In this document: piece by piece, positions 59,813 through 64,000 of the stretch
Layout: every line of letters starts with the position of its first letter
Numbering within the stretch: the first letter of the stretch is position 1
From: Candidatus Dormiibacter inghamiae
Lineage (GTDB): Bacteria; Chloroflexota; Dormibacteria; Dormibacterales; Dormibacteraceae
Direction of reading: 5' to 3'
Length of the DNA stretch: 64,000 nt
Assembly: GCA_016464825.1 (NCBI GenBank)
Contig: JAEKNQ010000019.1
Span: 1-64,000 of the forward strand
Notes under the pieces: generated by a model
What the model was told of the DNA's origin: nothing
Seen by the model: only the letters and a program-made list of their open reading frames with translations
The model's database searches: none
Program-made: the position numbers and the translations under genes

Positions 59813-59965
59813 CTAAAGCCAGCTGCGAAGCCAAGACGTGAAACCTGGTATCAGGCGATCCACCTGATCGCCGAGGAGCAGCAGGGCGGTGGTGGCCAGG
59901 ATCGCTACCAAGACCAAGATGAGCGACCACTCGACGATGCTCGGCCGCTTTCCGTTATCCGCCAA
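59813..59965 (-). CDS. Small Flp/Fap-type pilin-like or membrane protein
   Basis: A 50-residue frame starting at TTG 59965, with GGAGG three bases before it. It reads LADNGKRPSIVEWSLILVLV, then AILATTALLLLGDQV, and ends RSWL. The xxIVEWSLILVLVAIL stretch resembles the conserved N-terminal helix of Flp-type pilins (usually VEYALILVLIAI), where a Glu sits at position 5 after cleavage. It is 38 bases past the molybdoenzyme stop on the opposite strand. No pilus genes are nearby, so it may be any small membrane protein. Confidence 0.5.
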   Translation of the reverse strand: MADNGKRPSIVEWSLILVLVAILATTALLLLGDQVDRLIPGFTSWLRSWL

Positions 59966-60029
59966 CTGCCTCCATTGCCTCAACCGTCATCTGGGTTCCT
60001 GATTCTGTCAGCGGTAGACCTCCCATACC

Positions 60030-60035
60030 TACAAT
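60030..60035 (+). promoter_or_regulatory. -10 box of tRNA-Pro
   Basis: TACAAT at 60030-60035 sits 12 bases ahead of the tRNA 5' end. A CTGTCA at 60005 could be the -35, though its 19-base spacing is not ideal. Confidence 0.45.
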
Positions 60036-60047
60036 GGGCTTCTGGTT

Positions 60048-60124
60048 CGGGGAGTAGCGTAGCCCGGCAGCGCACTTGGCTGGGGGCCAAGGGGTCGCGG
60101 GTTCAAATCCCGCCTCCCCGACCA
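60048..60124 (+). tRNA. tRNA-Pro (anticodon GGG)
   Basis: The acceptor CGGGGAG (60048-60054) pairs with CTCCCCG (60114-60120), then A and an encoded CCA. The anticodon stem CTTGG/CCAAG encloses CTGGGGG with GGG at 60082-60084. The T arm GCGGGTTCAAATCCCGC is perfect. A dead IS481 element begins three bases after its end. Confidence 0.95.
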
Positions 60125-60127
60125 CTC

Positions 60128-61130
60128 TGAAACTGACGTAGGTCCCTGACACTTGGGCCCCCACACCAGGAGGAGGAGGCCCGATGACCGAACGAGAGCT
60201 ATCCAGGAACGCAGCCCGACGCCTGGCCGTAATCCGCCACGCCCAGGAGGTGACGGGCAACGTCGCCCTGACCTGCCGCTACTACGGCATCACCAGGCAG
60301 TGCTACCATGTTTGGCTGCGCCGATACGAGGAGCTAGCTCGGCTTGGACGGCCTTCGTGACCGTTCCTCACGGCCCCACGTGAGCCCCAAGGCAACCAGA
60401 ACGGAGGTAGTCGGCAAGATCATCTACCTGCGCCAGAACTACCACTTCGGACCCAACCGGATCGCGATGTACCTGAAGCGTTACCACGACCTCGTGATCA
60501 GCCCATCGGGGTCTGGCGGATCCTGCGCCGCCTGGATATGAGCCGGCTGCCCAGCTCTCAGCGCTACAAGCGCCACAAGGAGCGCTGGAAGCGGTATGAG
60601 AAGCCTCAACCGGGGCACTCGCTGCAGGTCGACGTCAAGTTCATCGCTCCCCTTGCCGGCTCCCGGCAGAAGCACTACCAGTTCACCGCGATCGACGACT
60701 GCACCCGTGTCCGGGTGCTCAAGATCTACAGCCGACTCAACCAGAAGACCGCCATCCAGTTTATCGACTACGTGCTCGAGAAGCTGCCCTTCGGTGTCAA
60801 GCTGATCCAGACCGACAATGGCGCGGAGTTCGGTACAGCCTTACACTGGCACGTCCTCGACAAGGGTGTCCGACACGTCTACATCAGGCCGGCCACGCCG
60901 CGGCTCAACGGCAAGGTCGAGCGCTCTCACCGAATCGACGCCGACGAGTTCTACCGCATGCTCGACGGCGTGGTCATCGATGACGCCAAGGTCTTCAACG
61001 CCAAGCTTCTGGAATGGGAGCACTTTCTACAATTTCGAGCGTCCGCACGGAGCCCTGGGCGGCCAGACTCCCTACGAGCGGCTACGCCAGTCAACCCAGG
61101 CCCGGGTGTAAGCGGCCAATGTCAGTTGAA
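60128..61130 (+). mobile_element. IS481-family insertion sequence, inactivated
   Basis: About 1.0 kb bounded by imperfect 25-base inverted repeats (60128-60152 and 61106-61130; 18 of 25 match, core AACTGAC). It carries a single IS481-type transposase frame broken three times. It starts right behind the CCA of tRNA-Pro. No target duplication could be confirmed by eye. Confidence 0.75.
60184..61111 (+). pseudogene. IS481-family transposase with three frameshifts
   Basis: The DDE integrase-core protein is whole if three small lesions are repaired. The N-terminal helix-turn-helix part (TERELSRNAARRLAVIRHAQ) breaks at 60332-60339, where AGCT is tandemly duplicated. The middle (VGKIIYLRQNYHFGPNR) ends near 60510, where GGGGG has become GGGG. 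The catalytic part then runs through QVDVKFIAPL (first Asp), QTDNGAEFG (second Asp) and LNGKVERSH (Glu). At about 61025 an extra T (CACTTTCTAC) breaks the end before NFERPHGALGGQTP and stop at 61109. The element can no longer move itself. Confidence 0.85.
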
Positions 61131-61159
61131 CACCCATGTCCTGCCTCAGGACATGGGTG
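61131..61159. repeat. 13-bp perfect hairpin just after the IS
   Basis: CACCCATGTCCTG (61131-61143) and CAGGACATGGGTG (61147-61159) are perfect inverted copies with a CCT loop. The ATGTCCTG core and the nearby TGTCGCGAGAC resemble the IS481-type end motif at 94-207, so it may be part of another IS end abutting the first, or the terminator of the transposase. Confidence 0.55.
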
Positions 61160-61209
61160 ACGCCTGTCGCGAGACGTGGCGCACCGGCCGGCGGGAGGGC
61201 GACCAGAGG

Positions 61210-62304
61210 CTACGCGCGAGGCGACACGGGGAGTGCCCTGCTCTCTTCGAACCGGATCACGCCACTAACCACCAAGAGCAGAAGCAAGTCGATGCTTATA
61301 CCGAACAGGGCGGCGAACTGCGCCTGGTAGAAGATGAAGATCCGCGCCAGGAGCAGGTCCACGAGCACCGCTCGCCGAAACCAGCGCAGGGCGGCCAGCC
61401 GTGAATGCCGCAGCCTGAACGCACCGATCACGATGAGTATGGTCGTCATCGCGTTGGAGATGCCGATCCCGAAGTCGTCGACGCCGTCCTTACCGAGGTC
61501 CAGGTGGACACTGCCACTGGTGCCCAACACCGCCACCAAAAGGACGCTGAGCATGACAACGACGGCATAGAGGGTGAACAGGCAGAGTATGGCGGTGCCC
61601 AACTTGCGCGAGCTCACGGCTCTGGAATAGCGTCGGCCCAGCCAGCTTCTGAGTCGCGCCATCACGCTCGGGCCGAGGGGCGGACTGGCCTCAGCCGCGG
61701 CCAGCGTGTCTCGAAGCTGAGCGACGATGGGACTGGGGCCAGGGATGGCGCCCAGGTGCGCGAGCAGCTGCGAGCTGTGAGCGGCTCGGCGCCGGTAAAG
61801 CGTGGCGTCACGGGCCGCATCGAATGCATTGGCGAGGAGCTCCGAATTCGAGAAGCGGCGGCGGGATTCCAGCGCACGGGCCAGGATGAACAGCAGGACG
61901 AAGATCACGTAAATGATCGCGATCGCCGGCCGAAAGAAGTAGTCGTTGTCGCTGGTTGTGAACTTGCCCAGCTCGTCGATGAAGGTGCCAAAGCCGACTC
62001 CCCCCAAGAACGCGGCGACGTACACGGCCAGCCGGCCAATAAAGGTCAGCAGGATGAGCAGGCTCACCAGCATGAAGAGGCCGCCCCAGAGCATGTGCGC
62101 GATGTGCAGGCCGCCACCGCCGAGCTTGGGAAAGCCCGAGAGTGCCAGCGCAGCCCGAATGCCAAGCAGCGAAGCAACCGCGGCGACTAAGAACAGCTCA
62201 AGGAGGCTGCCCAGGGCGACGTTCCGCGGCATCAGACTCGGCCGCGGATCAGCTGCTGGAGTTGGAGCGTTGGACACGGGCCGATTATCGACCATGGTGC
62301 TCAA
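61210..62304 (-). CDS. Uncharacterised multi-pass membrane protein
   Basis: A 364-residue protein with about seven to eight hydrophobic helices and a long cytoplasmic-type middle (residues about 140-235, rich in Ala/Arg, possibly helical). Motifs include GGGGLHIAHMLWGGLFMLVS near the N-terminus and LGKDGVDDFGIGISNAMTT. No family or function is recognised. It has no obvious operon partner and is 68 bases beyond the end of the monooxygenase chimera on the same strand. Confidence 0.65.
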   Translation of the reverse strand: MSTMVDNRPVSNAPTPAADPRPSLMPRNVALGSLLELFLVAAVASLLGIRAALALSGFPKLGGGGLHIAHMLWGGLFMLVSLLILLTFIGRLAVYVAAFLGGVGFGTFIDELGKFTTSDNDYFFRPAIAIIYVIFVLLFILARALESRRRFSNSELLANAFDAARDATLYRRRAAHSSQLLAHLGAIPGPSPIVAQLRDTLAAAEASPPLGPSVMARLRSWLGRRYSRAVSSRKLGTAILCLFTLYAVVVMLSVLLVAVLGTSGSVHLDLGKDGVDDFGIGISNAMTTILIVIGAFRLRHSRLAALRWFRRAVLVDLLLARIFIFYQAQFAALFGISIDLLLLLVVSGVIRFEESRALPVSPRA

Positions 62305-62372
62305 CGCGGAGGTGAGCTGGGAAGATGCGAATTGGTAGCGACCCTATAGCCATGTCACTTGAGCACCCGCTT

Positions 62373-63284
62373 TCAGTTCGTCGGTCGAGGCTGGATTGAG
62401 CGCACCCGCTCTGGGTGGAATCCCACCGCGATCAGATAGGCCCCGAGGTTGCGCAGAGGACGGATCCTCAGAGCCATCGCCGCGAACCATGGGATCTGCC
62501 GTGACGGTGTGCCCGATTTGATTCTTCGCATGACCACCGACTGCATGAACTCCTGCATCCGTTGGGTCAGGTAGGTCGGCAGCCGGCGCCGCTTCTGAAC
62601 CGAAGTAAGCGACGCATCGGGAGCGATCGAATCCATCAGAGGCTCCGCCAAGAGATTGTAGGTCGCGACAGCGTCCTGGATGGCGAGGTTGATGCCGACG
62701 CCGCCGACCGGACTCATTGCGTGGGCGGCGTCGCCGATGAGCAGTAGCCCGGGCTTCCACCAGCGCCGGAGGCGGTCCGAACGCACCGTCAGCAGCTTGA
62801 TGTCATCCCAGCTTTTGAGCTCGCCGGCGCGTTCGGCATACTCAGGGGCCATCTCGGCAACACGCCGCCTGAATGCCTCAATTCCCTCCGCCTCGAGTTC
62901 GGCTCCGCTTGCCTTCGGGATGATGTAAGCGATCTGCCAGTAGTCGTTGCGGTTCAGGAAGATGGCCATCTGGCCGCTTGCGCCCTTTCCGAAGACCTCG
63001 ACTGGATCACCTCGCCGCCTGCTGATGCGGAACCAGAGCACATCCATCGGCGGGGAGGAGGCCTCCCGCTGCAATCCTGCCGCCAGCCGGCGGTTCAGAC
63101 GGCGCCGGCGGCCTGTGAGCGCCAGCAGGTCATTGTCTGCAGAGTCCCCGGTGAGCATGCCGTCACAGAAGTCGACAAGCTCCCGATAGACAGAAAGCCA
63201 GTGCCTGGCGTCCTCCAGCTGAAGGGAGCTAGGATCCTCCCTCGGGAGCAGGGCGCCGAGCGGATCTTGCAGGAATTCAGCCAT
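62373..63284 (-). CDS. Chimeric protein: small helical domain fused to C-terminal part of a flavin monooxygenase
   Basis: The last ~225 residues (from PMDVLWFRISRRRGDP) are the substrate and GD-motif half of a class A flavin monooxygenase: LLIGDAAHAMSPVGGVGIN is the FAD ribityl motif. The N-terminal Rossmann domain with GxGxxG is missing. Instead residues 1-78 (LLPREDPSSLQLEDARHWLS, then VYRELVDFCDGML) belong to the same family as the separate gene at 63437 (LLPGEEPSSRVRGDANHWID). A TATAAT at 63310-63305 suggests it is transcribed. As built it is unlikely to bind FAD normally. The join is probably a deletion between an adjacent small gene and the monooxygenase. Confidence 0.7.
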   Translation of the reverse strand: MAEFLQDPLGALLPREDPSSLQLEDARHWLSVYRELVDFCDGMLTGDSADNDLLALTGRRRRLNRRLAAGLQREASSPPMDVLWFRISRRRGDPVEVFGKGASGQMAIFLNRNDYWQIAYIIPKASGAELEAEGIEAFRRRVAEMAPEYAERAGELKSWDDIKLLTVRSDRLRRWWKPGLLLIGDAAHAMSPVGGVGINLAIQDAVATYNLLAEPLMDSIAPDASLTSVQKRRRLPTYLTQRMQEFMQSVVMRRIKSGTPSRQIPWFAAMALRIRPLRNLGAYLIAVGFHPERVRSIQPRPTN

Positions 63285-63304
63285 CGGCAGCCCAGGTCCA
63301 GGAG

Positions 63305-63310
63305 ATTATA
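63305..63310 (-). promoter_or_regulatory. Perfect -10 box of the chimeric gene
   Basis: TATAAT on the reverse strand (63310-63305) lies 20 bases ahead of the ATG at 63284. No good -35 is seen at 17-18 bases. The spacing gives a leader of about 14 bases. Confidence 0.45.
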
Positions 63311-63436
63311 GGCCGCGTTCGGGAGTAGAGTAGGTTTCACCGCCGGCCCTGCCAGGTTCCGCTTTCCTCAGAGCCCCCTTGCCGGTTTCAGTAGCCCTCG
63401 GCCGCAACCGTTCAGTCTGGGGAAGGGAGTCGGATC

Positions 63437-63785
63437 ATGCCCGACCGCGAAGGCGAGGCCTTGAAGCTCACCACCGCAGATGAAACGCGCCTGCTTCCCG
63501 GCGAGGAGCCCAGCAGCCGCGTCCGAGGCGACGCCAACCACTGGATCGACGTCTACAGCCAGCTGCGCGCGACCAAGGTCCAGTTGATCCAGAGCCTCAA
63601 GGACTTGATGGAGGGACAGTCGCCGGACGTCCAGCGCGAACTCGAGCGTGCTGATTTGAATGATGCTCGAACTTCAGGTCGCTCGCTTCGAACGGCGGCT
63701 GGCCTTTTGGCACACCCGGCTCGCAGACCTCCACGGCGACGGGACCTCAAAGCGGAGGGAAGCCGCCCAAGCCGAGCGTGGGTAA
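63437..63785 (+). pseudogene. Small helical protein, frameshifted once
   Basis: The frame starts at ATG 63437 after GGGAAGGGAG. It reads LLPGEEPSSRVRGDANHWID then VYSQLRATKVQLIQSLKDLM. At 63659 there is an extra A; in the shifted frame the expected helical ending follows (MLELQVARFERRLAFWHTRL, then ADLHGDG) with a stop at 63783. Repaired, it is about 115 residues, two or three helices rich in coiled-coil-like heptads. The same family forms the N-terminus of the chimera at 62373. Function is unknown. Confidence 0.6.
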
Positions 63786-63954
63786 TCGGACGGAAGAGCC
63801 CGAGACCGACTCCGAGGACGACCCTGGCCTAGTCCTGGAGGCGATCGAGTTCATGCTGCGACTGAGCAACGTCGCTCCCGAGCAGCGCCGCGACCTGGAG
63901 GAGCTCAGGAGCCGAATCCAGCGTCTGCAGAGCGAGTCCGAGCCCTTCAGATAG
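63778..63954 (+). CDS. Small acidic helical protein, unknown
   Basis: A 58-residue frame starting at GTG 63778, inside the end of the gene before it. It reads VGNRTEEPETDSEDDPGLVL, then EAIEFMLRLSNVAPEQRRDL and a Leu/Glu/Arg-rich tail. The overlap with the preceding frame and the amphipathic helix favour a real gene; there is no close binding site. Nothing is known of the family. Confidence 0.45.
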   Translation: MGNRTEEPETDSEDDPGLVLEAIEFMLRLSNVAPEQRRDLEELRSRIQRLQSESEPFR

Positions 63955-64000
63955 ACCGTCACATCGGTTGGCAGCCTCCGGACCGGCCGGTTGAACTGCC

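Noticed and set aside
59955-60260. Reverse 101-residue frame across tRNA-Pro
   Set aside because: It runs through a well-formed tRNA gene and into the IS; it is not coding.
1-64000. CRISPR arrays, rRNA genes, prophage or toxin-antitoxin modules
   Set aside because: No regularly spaced repeats, rRNA signatures, phage structural genes or recognised TA pairs were found. The HicB-like part at 39464 has no HicA partner.

Overview
The window is GC-rich DNA from a free-living, probably soil-dwelling aerobic bacterium of the Actinomycetota / Chloroflexota / Dormibacterota type. This placement is an inference. It rests on base composition, tRNAs that encode CCA, frequent GTG and TTG starts, several apparently leaderless genes with a -10 box about six bases before the start codon, IS481-family elements, and the mix of genes: nickel-enzyme maturation, a CO-dehydrogenase-like large subunit, Liv-type ABC transport and many oxidoreductases. 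No rRNA, phage or CRISPR array is present.

Layout. 1-210: start of an IS481-type transposase and a 114-bp near-palindrome. 439-4546: a possible small ORF and two divergent secreted Asp-box (BNR) proteins. 4772-7002: HxlR regulator divergent from a broken MFS efflux pump. 7090-12470: thiolase and a Lpd/MerA-like flavoprotein, a CDP-alcohol phosphatidyltransferase, a LysM-CHAP wall hydrolase, a UbiA prenyltransferase. 12554-15895: RpiR regulator, tRNA-Tyr, then a less GC-rich segment with a flavin monooxygenase and a broken GyrI-like gene. 16149-19991: CDF metal efflux, methyltransferase, a TIMP/NTR-like secreted protein, CsoR with its permease. 20046-22632: nickel block hypB-hypA-fur-nicO. 22993-26424: NTF2-like protein, GABA-type aminotransferase, a 284-bp hairpin-rich element with terminal inverted repeats, APC permease. 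26469-31640: cupin, fluoroacetate-dehalogenase-type hydrolase coupled to a tartrate/D-malate dehydrogenase, FMN reductase, ring-cleavage-type VOC dioxygenase, PhzF-like isomerase. 31714-36949: complete Liv ABC transporter with a PcaC-like gene inside it. 37112-46458: typA, VOC protein, DinB-like protein, lipoprotein hydrolase, an ABC exporter with a class V aminotransferase, csbD, M20 amidohydrolase. 46707-53691: seven tightly overlapping genes (DUF2079, membrane sulfite-oxidase-like, unknown, GT2, DUF2064, epimerase, MTA phosphorylase). 53717-54987: ECF sigma and zinc anti-sigma. 55071-59769: DapA-family lyase, aldehyde dehydrogenase and an orphan molybdenum hydroxylase large subunit. 59813-61159: pilin-like small ORF, tRNA-Pro and a dead IS481 element. 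61210-end: membrane protein, a chimeric flavin monooxygenase and two small genes.

Themes. Several sets look like working units: Ni uptake, sensing and delivery (fur, nicO, hypA, hypB); Cu or other metal sensing (CsoR plus permease) near CDF efflux; uptake and breakdown of small carboxylates, aromatics and amino acids; and an envelope or small-molecule glycosylation operon with no named product. Five loci carry short frameshifting indels (MFS, GyrI-like, IS481, the small helical gene at 63437, and a domain-swapped monooxygenase next to it). These are either real gene decay or sequence error and should be checked against reads. The strongest candidates for something undescribed are the 284-bp structured element at 24769-25052, the seven-gene operon at 46707-53691, and the chimeric monooxygenase at 62373-63284.
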